A stretch of 64,000 nt of DNA from Neopestalotiopsis rosae (GCA_023078685.1 JALGAS010000004.1:5270001-5334000); one strand, 5' to 3'. Shown: positions 1-15,092, numbered from the stretch's first letter. A program made the numbers and translations. The notes: a model not told the origin generated them from the letters alone.

Positions 1-3000
1 CGGTCGCATCTGCAATCGGGTCATTGCGGCTTTCATTGCCGCAGACTATTCATCGTCCATCGGGGATTGCGCATAGTCATGGCGAGGCATCGTACCTGAT
101 GGGGGAGAGCCAAGCTCAGCTTGATCTGTGACGGAGGTTAGCTATGTTGAAAACTGGGAGCCGCGCGGGCCCGATGATGAAAGACGGACCTTGTCAGGGG
201 CAGCATCGGCGTAGGTTCTTCGCTGCAGAGGGGCACGGAAAGCTGCGGGACGAGCTCGCAGAGCTGCTCTGGCGACGCGGAAGGAGTTCATGATGGGTGG
301 TGCTGCCAATTGGTGGTGATGCGTATCAACCAGCTTCGTATCCGCTCACGATGGTCGTCAGTCGCAAATTGAGGAATAATGTTGGTCTCGGGACGAATCG
401 GCAACTTTGCTCCGAGTTCACGTGCCCAGTGCGTCTTGTTCGCAGGAGCGGCTATTATGTAAGCTTGGAAACCAAGGACTGGACATGAATGGTGCTGGCT
501 TACTAGTCACGTGACTACGACCTTGGTTGAGCGTGAATCTCCATGGGCATCAGCTCAACGCTACGAAAGGAAATTCATTTGCGAAATGTAATTATGAAAG
601 AATCTAATAGATATTCCTCGTATAAGCGACAAGCTTACGCCACGAAGCAACCCAAGAATCGACTTCCGAGCCCAGATTCGGTCAGGTTGTACATTTCTGG
701 GGAGGTACATTAGGGATGCACTGGGCGGTGCGCCGTACTTGCAAGCTGACGATTTGAAAACGCCAAAACTCTTTTCATTCTCCCAGGCATATCACGAAGT
801 CTCAGTCACCTCTAGCAGCCCTCTTGTAAGAAGGTCGTTGCACCAAGGACGACATAGTAAGCAATTTCTGATCATAGGAGTCTCCGCCATTGTCGTAAAT
901 GCCATCACCTCGCCATGGCGCATCGAGACTTTCCGGAATGCCTCCAAGCCTTCAAGATGACCTCACCTTTCAACTCTGCCTCGCGTGGCACTGTTCTGGA
1001 CCAGCTAGCGCCGAAGCCACACTTAGAGAGCATTGAAATGTGCTGCTAGATGAAGTCTTTCTATATGGGACCACCTTGGTCTGATGTAAGTTTCGACCGC
1101 TAACGACGGTTGTCTTACTGGTGGGCGTACCTGGCAGCGTTTCTTACTTGGGATGCGCCGTAATGCAGACGAAATAGGGAATTACCAGTATATATCTCAT
1201 GCTGGGTTGCAACTCTCAACGGCGTTATCACTGCGCCCCGTGACCACATCAACATGCGATGGCCCTTTGGGTAAGAAGTTGGGTCGTGTCTCATGTTTCG
1301 CATAATCGATCACATGCCTGCACGCCTCTAACTGAGTCACATTTGGTATTGTACTGTAATGTATGGCTTATGGCTTGCGACTTCAGCGATTGACCCCCAA
1401 ACCCCCGTCAGGCTCGGTATACCCTTTTCGTCTCAACTCCAACCTGCCCAGGTATGGAGCAAAGCAACAAGTGCTGCCAGATTGCGGCACTTGATAGCAG
1501 CCACCGCCAGTCATGCCACAACCTCACTGTTCAACGACCCGTTTGAGGGGAAAGGACCCGCAAAGGAGGGAGCCCAAAGCATGACTGCGAGCATCCCAGT
1601 GTACCAGTGCATTGGCAAGCCAAGTTTCGATTAAACTGCCATGCGCTGATGCCGCTATCTTCCTGCATTCTAGCGTTCAAACCAGAACAATGCGGGGTTT
1701 CGTCGAACTTCCCCAAAGCCGACGGCGCCGCGCAAGCCAACAACAACTTGCGGCACGTTTGGAGAGTGGGGAAGGCGGCTTTGGCACGACCATCATCTGT
1801 CAAAAGAACGATCTGCAACGCCTTTCAGCTTGTCGAGTTGAGGTGGGCAGAGCAGGACAAGCATTCGCTGTCTTGATCTGGCTATCGGCTTCTGCAGCCG
1901 CCCACGAATATGTGGTGAAACAGCGAATGAAGAGCGTACAGCAGCATAGTAGCACTTGTCGTGCCGCCTATGAATGCTCTAATAAGACGGCACCCGCACC
2001 ATGTGCGCCACGCAAGAGTGCTTCTATATATGCGACCCCCGCGAAAGCCTGACAGATCTACACTAACTTGGTCTGTTGTGGTCGAGGTTGGAATGGTGAA
2101 ACCCTCAACCCAAGCCTGAACAGATGATTGATAGTCGGGCGGTAGTCCTCGTGGCTTTCTAGTGTCAACTGCCAGATTTACATGATGGAGTTAGATGAAC
2201 ACGTTGTTCGCCAGCTCATTGGAGAGGCAAATCATCAAACGGCTATATAGGTTGGCGATCTACTTGGCACACTAGCCCAATTGACTCTTGGATTTTGGTT
2301 ATTCGAGATGAACAAAAAGACCATTCGCGAGTCGCCAGACATGATTCGTAGTGGCCCAATTCTCATAATTGTCACGTTTCAGCTAATTGCGACGACAAGA
2401 CGGGGTAAATCAAGACTCTCGAAGTGTTGTGCGGGTGGGGAGTGATGTCAGAGGATGCAAGGCGCTGCTATTACTACTACATCCTGCGAGCCAAGGGTAC
2501 ATGTCTAGGTGGTTTTCCTTTTCCAAGAGTGGCTGCGCATGAACAACAAGACTTGCGCCCTTGATGATTGTAACTGTTTGCGGCAAGGCTGTTCCAAGCA
2601 ATCGACCAAGACCGTAGTTCGCAGGACGAGCGGGCCTCAAGTGCAGTTACAACCGGTGTACGTGGTACCTATGAATGAGACAGCGGACAGCGGCAGGTAT
2701 TATCAACGACTGCTCGTACGAACTTCGTGCCTGGTAGTGTTTTGTAGAACCTGGTTTTGGGGGCAGACACGTCTGGTTATGGAGTCGGGCATTACGTTCA
2801 GTTGACGAGGGGATATGTCATTGTCATATCAACGGTCGCCCAGAGGATTGATACCAATGGAGATCATCGACAACAACAATCATGCATCGTTGGAATGTCG
2901 CGCCAAGGGCAAGAAAACCTAGGTATCCAATAGTGTTTCTGTCGTCACCATGGAAATCGGGGGGAACCCCTACTCGACGATCCATCTTTTAGACAGAGGC

Positions 3001-4090
3001 TCGCGAGGCTTCGTGGTGAGCCCTAAGACTAAGAAGCACAGGGGGTCAAGACTTGCGATTACCGGATCAGGCAAGACGGCGCAAAAATAGCAGTCAACCA
3101 AGAAATCGGATCGAGGAGATCAACGTTCGCATATCGCACGAATGGCATAGCAAGCAAAGACGGATTGTGCTGCGCCAATGTTGAAGTGTTTAAAGTAGTC
3201 TGGCTTTGATTCCTTCATACGACAGTATGACTTGTTTACTCTGTACTTGGGTCATCTCTTGTGATGATCTATGTAGTAGTAGCCACTCTTCTAGAAATTT
3301 TCAATCTCCTGAGCGCACTGTCTGTCGTAGTGTACGGTACACGTGTAGAGAGAAGACGCCAGCAGATCAGCAATCGGATGGATGGATCATCGATGTGGAT
3401 GACAGATGGGGTACCAACAAGCTTTCTCCTCAGAGTTCAACGCCAGCATCTCAATGGAAATCAAATCACTCAAGCCAAAATGAACGAACCCATCAAGGAT
3501 TTCTCCATGGTAGGTTCCTAGTGCACGGAGTGTACGCTATTGTAGAGCAGGCAGTCTGCGAGTCATCCACACTACTATGCATCAGGGTCGATTCATGCAC
3601 AACAATAGCAGCAGCAGCACTCAAAGCAGCAGCAACTAGGCGGCCGGCAAGCATTCCAGCATCGAAGACCGGATGGCACAGTACGGGAGAGGATACGTGC
3701 GTACACAGACCCGTGCGTGATGTGCGTGCTGGGCTGGGTGGTGGGCACCGGAAACATTGTTCGAGGTCCCCATACAATTTCAATTTCCCGCAGAAAGCTT
3801 CCGGAGACCACAAACCAACCCATGACACATGCATTTGTTGGAGCTTCTTGTGCCCTGGTCGTGCAGAATTTGTTTCCGCTTCGCGAACCTCATTCAGCGC
3901 CTGGCGCCTGCAGCTCGCCGAAATACCTCCTTGGGAGGCACCGAGGGCACCCCCCAAAGTTCCAGATTCTGCGGCCACCGGCTTTTACTACACTATCCCA
4001 AATCTCAATTTTAACTGTGCCACTGCTATGGCTGCGAATTGTCACCTACCTACCTTGGCCCTACAGTACTTACCTACAGGGCATCTGTGC
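1..4090. other. Gene-free stretch, left flank
   Basis: I see no convincing gene here. Open frames are short, overlap on both strands, have no recognisable domain and cannot be joined by plausible introns. The only local structure is a short CAG-rich run near 3607-3640 (imperfect GCA/AGC triplets). Composition is ordinary and not strongly AT-rich, so this is not an obvious RIP-degraded transposon. Confidence 0.5.
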
Positions 4091-4098
4091 CCGTAGCG

Positions 4099-4205
4099 GA
4101 GGCGCCGGATTTGAACCCGCACGAATGAATACCAGACGCATGTTAGCTTCTGGCAAAGCAGAACACGGACACCGCTCAGCTAATATGGAGCTTCTTGCCT
4201 TCCGC
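4099..4205 (-). tRNA. tRNA-like relic, type not assigned
   Basis: On the minus strand the segment ends with a good B-box/T-loop (GGGTTCAAATCC) and begins with a D-arm-like TTAGCTGAGCGGT, as in class II (Ser/Leu) tRNAs. A perfect 5-bp stem CCAGA/TCTGG lies between them. However, the T-stem has a G-G mismatch and the 3' acceptor strand (GCCTCCG) has no proper 5' partner at the expected place. I read it as a degraded tRNA or tRNA-derived element, not a working gene. Confidence 0.35.
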
Positions 4206-4209
4206 CAGG

Positions 4210-6897
4210 GCAATATCGAACGTGCCATTGTTCAATAGGTAGCTGATAGGTACTCGGCCGCGCTCCTTTCTACAGGCCAAGACTTTACGATGCCGGGTCA
4301 CCGCTTTGAAATAGTGAGCAGCAAAATTTGCTATCCCATCCGCCATTGTGTAAATTCTTTTGGGATATTATTAGCTGGTTTTCGTGGCGACTTCGGCCAC
4401 CGCAATAGAAGCGAAAGCCTCTTTTTCAATTAAGCCTTCAAGGCCTTCTGCCTCCTCGATCGGGTCAGACCAAAAGGACAAGCCAATCAGGCGGAATCCA
4501 TTTGTCTGTCTCGCTCAGGCCGTCGTCGGCTTCCAATGCGTGGTAATATAAGTCTGCACGCGAGTCACCCACACAGTTGGAGATTGTTCTCGATTCGATT
4601 GGCCATGTCGTGCAAGAGACATTTGCTACTGTACGCATTTTTCGTACAATACAGAGTACCTTGACCTTTATTAATGTACAGTATGCATATGTACGAGTTA
4701 CAGGGCAGGTCTTTTAGTACCAGACCTCCCCTCAGTCTCAAGTCGCAACCCCACGCTCTCGCTTCCTACCATGCCAACAAACAAAGAAGAAGCCTGCAGG
4801 GCTCAGGGCCCTAGGTCCTAGGGATATCGAATGCCCTGTCGGATCTCACTTCACCCAAGCTAGCTCCTCAATTAGCCCGCTATCTTTGTTGTGATGAGGG
4901 GGGTTTGGCGTGTTATACTAGGTACTCAGATACCTTCTGGCTCCATAGCTAGAAAACGGAAAAGGGTTCTTCGTTTCCCTGCTTTTGATCCCCCCATGCC
5001 AATTGGATGCGGACGCTACCGTAAGCAGGCAAGCCGAGCGCTGGCGCTCCATCCATCCATCCCATGGATCTCTGCTCCCCATCCACCCTGCTCCCCTTCA
5101 CTGTACGTATGTAACCGACCACGACAAAGAACGGGGGAAAAGTCCCGCATAATACCGACCTTTGAGCTACGGAGTTGCATGATAGTTTCTTACATAGTAT
5201 GGCTTATTCAAGCCCACACGTGGTTACGTTCAGGTCTAATGTAAGAATGAACAAAAAAGTCTTTTTCTTTCTATTTCTCACTCCTCATACCGCCTTGTTC
5301 TTGCACCTCCTAGCCGCCGTCGCCAGACCGCCTTCGTGTTTGCCAGCCATCTTTGCCATGCTTTCAGCTTCTTACAGAACCGTAAGTAGGCGCTTCAAAA
5401 GGCTGTGCTGAAATGTATGTAAGCCGGTGGCCATTATTGGAAAGCAGGAGTAATCTACTATGTACGAATCGATCCATGTAGTGTTTGTACGTACATACTG
5501 TGTGTGTGCCACTGGCCATAGCCTTTGTGTTCAAATTTAAAATAACACGGGCCATGGCAGTGGGAAAAGCCCACATTTGCGCGTATCCCATCCGGCGAGA
5601 GATTTTGCTAGGGTGTTTTCAATGGGAACCTTTTTTCACTCTCTCTCTCTTTGATCTCTAGTTGGCCCTAGGTCTGTCGACATACTGTGCAAATACGGAG
5701 TACTTGCGGTACTGTCCGTAGCGTACACTATAATCCATCCACCCATTCCATCCCATCAATCAATCAATCAATTTCCTCCTCATCAGTCGACACGCTCCGA
5801 CACCCTACCGCCGGTTGCGCCCACAATCAAAAGCTGCATTCTTCCCTTCCCACCGACACACGGCACCGGCACCTTTCATCACTCGCCCAGTGCCCTCTTT
5901 TTTGTCTTAAAACCTGATCTGGGAAGTTCTACCCAGCCAGGCGGGCAACCCGGATTGGATTCACTTCCTGTTTCCAAATAACCTTGCAGACTTTCTGTCT
6001 TGTTGTCTGCTACCTACGTAAGGCATTACCACCTGATTACAGCAGCTCTTCTTCCTTGCAGACGGATTCCCTTTATTCCCGTTTGCAACTGAGCCCGCTA
6101 CGTCCCGACGTCATCTTGGCCTACGCCTACGGCCTACGGCTGTGCTTCCTACTACTCTTGGTACTTTTCCTTGGGGGCAACTCAAAAAGAGCCAAGATTT
6201 TCAGAGGGGGACCCTTCACTGCCTTTTGTGCCCGCGCCCTGCATTTTTGCTGCAGATCCCCTTTGCACATCCACTCAGCATCTCGCACTACGGAATACTA
6301 CTCTTGCGTCCCAAGACAATTCCACTGTCGCCCGTTTCGCTGGCCGCTCGCTCACCCCCATCAGACGACCAGCAACCTAGCGCCACCCGCTTCCATCCCT
6401 ACCCGACGGCACTTGTGACCGTTCCTGAGGGTCAACAACTTAAACCTACGCATATTACCAATACCTAACCTACTCATCTACCTTTTTTACTTTCCGGAGC
6501 AACGACGTAAAACAAATGGAATAGTCTTCCTCGAATCCGCCAAACTCAACCCTACCACATCCCAGACTTCGACTATTCTACTTGGATACAGATTTACAAT
6601 GTTCTGCCAATTATAGCAATACGGTCCCTAGGGACAACTTGACACGACCTGTCTGAAGATTACACTATAGGGTGTATCCTTCAAAAGCTCTCGATACTTT
6701 ATAAAGTATCAATCAACAATTTTCGATTTGTTTGGACTACCATACCACTCAACAGCTCGCCACACATCCGCATTCGCGACGACGACAAGTTGGAAGATAG
6801 CTTACTACTACGACGACGACGCGACTTTTGCCACTTATAGGCTAGGATCGACGACCACCTCTTTACCTATTTACCTAAACATCATAATCCATACAAC
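4210..6897 (+). promoter_or_regulatory. Long upstream/leader region of the DUF2457-like gene
   Basis: About 2.7 kb without a credible gene lies before the ATG at 6898. From about 5600 the + strand becomes pyrimidine-rich: a CT repeat near 5637-5655, a TCAA/CAAT repeat near 5748-5771, and C/T-rich tracts up to 6500. This is typical of strong or long fungal promoters and 5' leaders. Several short open frames (for example at 5984 and 6142) could act as upstream ORFs if transcribed. No transcription start can be fixed from sequence. Confidence 0.4.
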
Positions 6898-9198
6898 ATG
6901 ACAAACGACTCGATACACGATTTGGCCACGTCAAATATTTTGGCGTGGTCGTCGATAGGAGGGCACCTTCAGCATGAACCCGACGAAGAAGTCGCGGCAG
7001 ACACTGACGAGCCTCCCGACGATCGTAAGATCTACAGCAATCAAGCTGAATTTAAGCGAACCTTGGTTCGCAAACACGCGGAACACCCGCAGTCTTTATT
7101 GACTCAGGCTTTGCACGGCCAATCTGATGAGGAGGAGTCTTCGCCTCTCGATTTCGTCAGCCTACCTCTTCGACGCCGTTCCATGAACAGCACTGTCAGC
7201 TTCGCATCGACTGCAGAGCTAACCTGCGATACTGGACTTACTAGCCCTGCGCGTACAAGCACTCCCAGCCCTCCGCCCCCGGTTGTTCGACTCGGGCAGT
7301 TGCAGTTGGACTTGTTGGAGCCGCGCCCAAGAATTGCCAGCGAATCCTTTACCGTGGATCACGAGACCACGCCCACCAAGAAGATCGACGTTGTAGCAGA
7401 AACTCAAACCAAGGATCCCGTGGTTGAGCAGCTGGCCAAAAAGCGCTGCATTTCATTTGCTTGCGGACCGAAACCCGAGGCCAAGAAGCCAGCACAGCCG
7501 CCAAAGCCGGACACTGCAGCTGAAACTGCTGTTGAAAAGCCACCTCAGCGCAAGACGTGCATTAAGTTCGCTTGTCCTTCCGGCCCAGTGCGAACTACGC
7601 CGTCGGCCAATAAGGAGCCGGTTCGACCTGCAGCAACCAATGCTGCGCACTCGCCCAAGGCCCGCCGGGACGGATCGCCTGCTACTCTCCGGAAGCAAAG
7701 ATCTTCGTCCATTGGCCGCTCCCCTCGCTCGCTGACACCTCGCCGCCGGTCGTCGCACAGTCCTGTCGCCGTCAAGGCAAAGGCGTTTCTGACGGCGGAC
7801 TCAGCCGATCTCAACGGGGAATCATCACGTTTCCATGAGTTCGCCAGCGACGAGCTTCGGGAAGACGACTGGATTCGACAGCAGCTGCCCGCCCTGCAGC
7901 GACTGACTATTAACGACACTTTGCGAAAGGAGAATGAAATTCGCAAGCTTGGTCAGGAAGCTGAAGAAGAGGCTTTGCAGGAGGAGTTTGAGGATGACGA
8001 GGCTGACAACGACGACGATGAAGACCAGGATGTGGACGAGGATGAGGATGAGGAAGAGGATGAGACTGAAGCTGCGGGTTACGATGATGTCGAGGATGAC
8101 CTTTCCGGCTATGGTACTGACGACGATGGTTCCGACGGCTATCACACCGACAATGAAATCGGCTTTGCCGACTCTGATGGAGATGACGATGATGCCGATG
8201 AGTTGGAGCTTTGGACGCACGGTCAAGCCGCTACCCTGCAGTTCTCTGGCGCCACTCCCATTGCACGTCGCCCCTCAATGGCCGGCAACAGATCGGACTC
8301 TTCTTCATCTTCGGATGCACCTGCTTCAAAGCGAACCACTTCTCGGGAGAAGACCAAGCGCATTCGGATCCGGCCCGGCACACCAGAGTTGCCAGACAGT
8401 ACCGACTTCGTTTGTGGCACTCTCGACGAGGACAGACCGATGGAAGATGCATACATTTCATGTATCGCGCAAAAGAGACGTGAGAAGATGCATCTGATTC
8501 CGCAGGATATTGATCCCAGCTTCCCCACCTCGGAGCCTGAGGACGAAGATGACAAGCCTGGCCACGACAGCGATGAGCACGTCTGGATCCACGGCGAACT
8601 TGAGGACATCAATGGCGAGGGCGAGCGCGCGGACCGCCGGAGAAAGAAGAGTAACAACAACTCTCCCAAGCGTTACCACTCTCCTCCGCCGAAGCGTCTT
8701 CATTCACCTGCACCCAAGGGCCGTGGAAGATCACCACCTCCACGAAGACTCTTCGATCGCCACTCCCCGAAGCGCGGAGTGTCACCTCCGGCTCCTGGTC
8801 GTGTCGTCCGCTCGCCTCCTGCTACGCCTACTCAAAAGGCCACTCCCAAGGCTATCGACTTCCAGACACTGGCATCCCGCCCGGGTCTGACACATACCAA
8901 GTCACTGCCACGACCTCCTGCTCTGTTCCCCAACAAGTTCAAGGGTCAGCGCAGCAGACATGCAGCATATACTGGCGCTACTGGTCACGTCCGCGGCGCC
9001 ATTGATATTGTCAAGGGCCTCGAACACAAGAGACAGCGCCGCCGCGAAAAGTACATCCAAAAGCACTGCAACCGAGCGCGCAAGGGTCAAGTGGTCGAGA
9101 AGAAGCCCCAGCCTGGCAAGGGCGCACAGAGAATGCGCGAGCTCGGTTTGCACATGGCCGGCAAACAGGCCAACACCATTCACGTTCTCTCGATATAG
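6898..9198 (+). CDS. DUF2457-like disordered acidic/basic protein
   Basis: A single exon encodes 766 residues from the first ATG of the frame; the region upstream is pyrimidine-rich. The protein is mostly low complexity. Two related motifs, KKRCISFACG (about 181-190) and KTCIKFACP (about 219-227), form an internal duplication around a CxxFAC core. Ser/Pro/Arg-rich runs follow, then a long Asp/Glu block (about 355-440), then SPKR/SPPP repeats (about 590-660) and a basic C-terminus (about 695-740). The family assignment to the fungal protein of unknown function DUF2457 rests on these FAC motifs plus overall layout and comes from memory, not a search. The acidic and basic patches suggest a nuclear or nucleic-acid-associated role; this is inference. 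No signal peptide or membrane segment is visible. Confidence 0.85.
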   Translation: MTNDSIHDLATSNILAWSSIGGHLQHEPDEEVAADTDEPPDDRKIYSNQAEFKRTLVRKHAEHPQSLLTQALHGQSDEEESSPLDFVSLPLRRRSMNSTVSFASTAELTCDTGLTSPARTSTPSPPPPVVRLGQLQLDLLEPRPRIASESFTVDHETTPTKKIDVVAETQTKDPVVEQLAKKRCISFACGPKPEAKKPAQPPKPDTAAETAVEKPPQRKTCIKFACPSGPVRTTPSANKEPVRPAATNAAHSPKARRDGSPATLRKQRSSSIGRSPRSLTPRRRSSHSPVAVKAKAFLTADSADLNGESSRFHEFASDELREDDWIRQQLPALQRLTINDTLRKENEIRKLGQEAEEEALQEEFEDDEADNDDDEDQDVDEDEDEEEDETEAAGYDDVEDDLSGYGTDDDGSDGYHTDNEIGFADSDGDDDDADELELWTHGQAATLQFSGATPIARRPSMAGNRSDSSSSSDAPASKRTTSREKTKRIRIRPGTPELPDSTDFVCGTLDEDRPMEDAYISCIAQKRREKMHLIPQDIDPSFPTSEPEDEDDKPGHDSDEHVWIHGELEDINGEGERADRRRKKSNNNSPKRYHSPPPKRLHSPAPKGRGRSPPPRRLFDRHSPKRGVSPPAPGRVVRSPPATPTQKATPKAIDFQTLASRPGLTHTKSLPRPPALFPNKFKGQRSRHAAYTGATGHVRGAIDIVKGLEHKRQRRREKYIQKHCNRARKGQVVEKKPQPGKGAQRMRELGLHMAGKQANTIHVLSI

Positions 9199-11228
<2,030 letters not shown>

Positions 11229-12608
11229 GCGACAGCAAACTGAGAAGCCTCGACTTAGAGCGGAGGTGCCTCTTTAACCACGGCACCACATCAGACAGTT
11301 CTAGACTAGGGCTTGCAAAGAAGAAAGAGAGAAAGACGACAACGATGACGAAGAAGTACAATGCTGGAAGGTGGTGTACAAGGTGATAATGCTGATGATC
11401 TGCACGCTTGTTCAAGTGGGATTGGAGTTCTTTTTTATATGACAGCTTGCTGCTTTGCATTGTTCATCATTTCGTTATCTTTAAACGACGGACTCCTTGG
11501 GTTCTATAGCAGGAGTCCTCGGAGTCCATGGCAATAGAGGCATTTGACAGTTTCCCACAGCAATCGAGTCTGTTACACAACAATGCTTTGACTATGCTCG
11601 CTGTTACTAGTGCTATACCCATTGTTGCCAATCTTTGAACTTTTAGAAGGTCCGCCGTGATATACATGCCTTGTAGGTTTTCATGAGTGATTTTCGGAAC
11701 GGACACGGAATCGTGTGTAAGTATGGGATCCTGCATTATGCTTTGTGTAAGTGGCCTGCAGATCGCCGCTGCTCTCCGTATGGTTTTGTCGATAGCACTT
11801 TCCACGAAGACAAAACACCTCCAAGGAAGTCAATACTCTTTACGCAACTGTATGGTTAGTATTTCAATATGTAGGTTATTGCTTTTTCTCTTTTGTAAGT
11901 TATGGTTTCTGTAGAGTTTTCTACGAAATCATGAATTCGTTCAGTCGCCTAGCATGTTGTTCCGTAATTCAGTCACTGCCGACCCAATAGATGATATAAA
12001 TCAGTATGGAATAATACCCATTAATCACAAATTCGAAGGGACACGATCAACAGCACATGAGTTTGTTTCTAGAAGAAAAAGGAAAAAGCAGCAAGGCTCA
12101 AGAATGACAGCGTTCAGCTCTTCCCTTTCCAAGGTTCAGGGGGCTCCACCTGCTGGATTGAGGCTCGGCTCTCCCTTGTCCCCACTGCCAGCTGCTTCCC
12201 CAACCAAATCAGAGCCCGCCAGAGAGCGGCGACGTCATTTCGGTGATTACAGCTGGTAGCTCGGGTGGCTTGCGGGTGAGAACGAGTCCAGAACCTCGTG
12301 AATAACAGCCGTTCGTGGCATCAGTACACACATATATCTAACTCGAGTACCTCGAATATCTTGCGAGGAGGCCAACTACGCGATCCGGTACGCGCACAAC
12401 ACGAATATTTGCATGCGCTGCCACAAGAAGCCCTGGGCAGTACCGGCCTTTTCGTAACACATGTCTTACGATATTACAGATACACAACTCGACACAGCAC
12501 AAAACCACTTCTAATACTTTTATTCCACCACTGTGGTCTTTGGGGCACCACTGAAAAGAGCCCTTCTCATTATGCAGTGACTCTTCTGCAATAACTGCCT
12601 CAGTGATC
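11229..12608. other. Intergenic, sar1 to patatin lipase gene
   Basis: I see no firm gene. A 112-codon minus-strand frame (11467-11805) begins with ATG but has no recognisable domain. The right part, from about 12290, is the presumed promoter of the lipase gene. Nothing else stands out. Confidence 0.4.
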
Positions 12609-15092
12609 ATGGCGACTGAAGACGCAAGGAGTGAAAAGAGGGCAAACGGCACCGAGGCCGAAGCCACCAAGTCTGCCCGGCGCGTCACCTTTTTCGGCCT
12701 GGGAAAGCCATACCACGACTATGGATTCCCTCCAGAGGCCTTTGACCACACGCGTCTGCCCGACGTCGACGTCGACTTTCTGCGGCCTGAGGACCTCGAG
12801 TCCTTTGCCCAGGCGCTTGCTGCACCCGATCCAATAAATCCAGCCAACGATGATGGCTTGACGATACGGAGTCCCTCGCTGCGGAGTGGCAGCAACTTTA
12901 ATCTCGACACGCCGGCATCCCCGACAGTGCCCACAGCCGAGGCGAGCGGAGTCGGACTCGGTTATGGGAATGGTAACGATGGTCGGAGTGCGACTCTTCG
13001 AATTAGCGAGCGCAACCGCCACGGCAGCCAGGGCAGCCTGCTCATCTCGGCACAAAACGACTGGGCACCCGTCAATGAAAAAGTCGGCAAGCGACGTCGC
13101 CGGAAGCGCAAGGCGCTCGGCCGCAGTGTCGACGAGGCTCGAGAGGGCAACCTGTACACTTTGCTACGCTGGCCGTTTCTGATCGCCACGTTGGCCTGGA
13201 TTGCCGGTCTCGGTATCGCCTATCTAATAACACGACTCTACGTCTGGGGTTATGAGTACTTTGTCGCTTGGCGGGGTCAGAGGGAACGACTACGCCGCAG
13301 CCTGCGTGCCACAAGCAATTACAAGGACTGGTCAAGCGCCGCCAAAGAACTCGACAAGTACCTGGGCAACGATAAATGGAAACAAGAAAATGAGTATGCA
13401 TACTACGACTCCAAAACTGTTCGCCGCGTCTGGGAGCAAATCAGAAAGCTCCGACGAGAGGCCGAGACCCAGGAGCCTGGCCCGGATGGCGTTGCATCGA
13501 CCCATGCCGCAAGCAGCAACGAACGGAAACGGGCCATTGACGAATTGAAGACATTGGTCGAGGCCAGTGTCAAGAGTAACTTTGTCGGCGTCGAAAACCC
13601 CAGGCTGTATAGTGAGACGTATTTTGGTACCAAGAACCTGGTACAAAACTTTGTCGAGGAGGGTAAGTCGTCTTGGTGATTCATGTGTTTGACTCCCTCC
13701 ATACAACAAGATCTTTATGCTGACACGGGCACAGTGGAGAAAAGCACACGCCTTCTCGTAGAAACAGGCCAACTTTCCCTTGAACAAAAACAGACACTTT
13801 TCAAGCACCTCCATGCCAACTATGGTCGCACGGCCCTGTGTCTCTCGGGCGGCGCAACGTTTGCTTATTACCATTTTGGTGTTGTCAAGGCATTGTTAGA
13901 GGCAGATCTCTTACCCGAGGTCATTACTGGCACAAGTGGTGGTGCTCTAGTTGCGTCACTGGTGGCAACGCGTACAGACGAGGAGCTGCAGCAGCTCCTC
14001 GTCCCGGCTCTAGCTGAAAAGATCAAGGCCTGCTCTGAGCCCATGTCGACTTGGTTGAAGAGATGGTGGAAGACTGGAGCCCGTTTCGACTCTATTGACT
14101 GGGCACGGCAATGCGCTTGGTGGGCCCATGGTTCAATGACCTTTAGAGAGGCATATGAACGGACGGGACGCATTCTCAATGTTTCTTGTGTGCCGGCTGA
14201 TCCTCACTCGCCTACCATCCTTTGCAATTACCTGACTAGCCCCGACTGTGTCATTTGGTCCGCCGTTTTGGCCTCGGCTGCCGTACCAGGCATTTTGAAC
14301 CCGGTCGTGCTCATGATGAAGAACGTGGATGGGTCACTTAGTCCCTACTCATTCGGACACAAATGGAAGGACGGCAGCCTGCGAACTGACATTCCCATCA
14401 AGGCACTGAACCTGCACTTCAACGTCAACTTTACCATTGTCAGCCAAGTCAATCCTCACATTTCGTTATTCTTCTTTTCTTCCAGGGGCACTGTCGGCTC
14501 ACCCGTAACGCACCGCAAAGGTCGCGGCTGGCGAGGCGGGTACTTGGGTTCTGCTACTGAACAGTACATCAAACTCGACTTGACCAAATGGCTCAAGGTT
14601 CTCAAACATCTTGAACTACTTCCGAGGCCACTTGGTCAAGATTGGTCGCAGTTGTGGCTGCAACAATTTGGCGGCACTATTACCATTTGGCCCAAGTCGA
14701 AACCCAGTGACATTCTCCGCATTCTATCGGACCCTGATCCGGATCGTCTCGCCAGAATGATTCACGAAGGGCAGCAGAGCGCATTTCCAAAGTTGCAGTT
14801 CATTGCCAACAGACTCAAGGTAGAGAGACAGATTGAGCGGGGACGTCGCGAGACGAGGAACATCAGAAAGGGCAGCCTTGATAATTTCATTGACGAGGAT
14901 GATCTCCAAAGCCTGCTTCTCAGAGGTAGCATCGGTACAGACGAGGAAGCTACCGGAGAAGAGGACGACGAAGAGCCCCTCGACGAATATGCTATTGCGG
15001 ATAGCGATATCGAAGGAATGACGGAAAGTCCTGGCGAGTACCGAGACGATCCGATGGGGGATGCCGAAGAAGATGAGACTCGAGATGAGTAG
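12609..15092 (+). CDS. Patatin-like triacylglycerol lipase (Tgl3/4/5-type)
   Basis: Two exons, 12609-13662 and 13711-15092, joined by a 48-bp intron, give 811 residues. The frame is open three codons further upstream (GTG at 12603), but the ATG at 12609 is the natural start. After a disordered N-terminus, a hydrophobic stretch (about 194-218, FLIATLAWIAGLGIAYLITR) should be a membrane or lipid-droplet anchor. The DUF3336-type region precedes the patatin domain. That domain has the Gly-rich oxyanion motif CLSGGATFAYYHFG (about 395-408), the nucleophile GTSGG with Ser427, and the catalytic Asp in KWKDGSLRTD. The Ser-Asp dyad is intact. Family members hydrolyse stored triacylglycerol or phospholipids. 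The C-terminus is strongly acidic. Confident as family; the exact substrate is unknown. Confidence 0.95.

Noticed and set aside
1612..2052. 146-codon + strand open frame
   Set aside because: No family features, atypical composition, and other frames equally open. Not supported as a gene.
3206..4096. 296-codon + strand open frame
   Set aside because: Low-complexity, no domain, no ATG-near promoter, and overlapping minus-strand frames of similar length. It looks like chance openness.
7825..8226. Hydrophobic minus-strand frame over the acidic block of the DUF2457-like gene
   Set aside because: It is the antisense of GAT/GAG codons, which reads as Ile/Val/Leu. A shadow, not a membrane protein.
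11467..11805. 112-codon minus-strand frame
   Set aside because: Starts with ATG and reads smoothly, but has no domain, no intron extension and no neighbour evidence.
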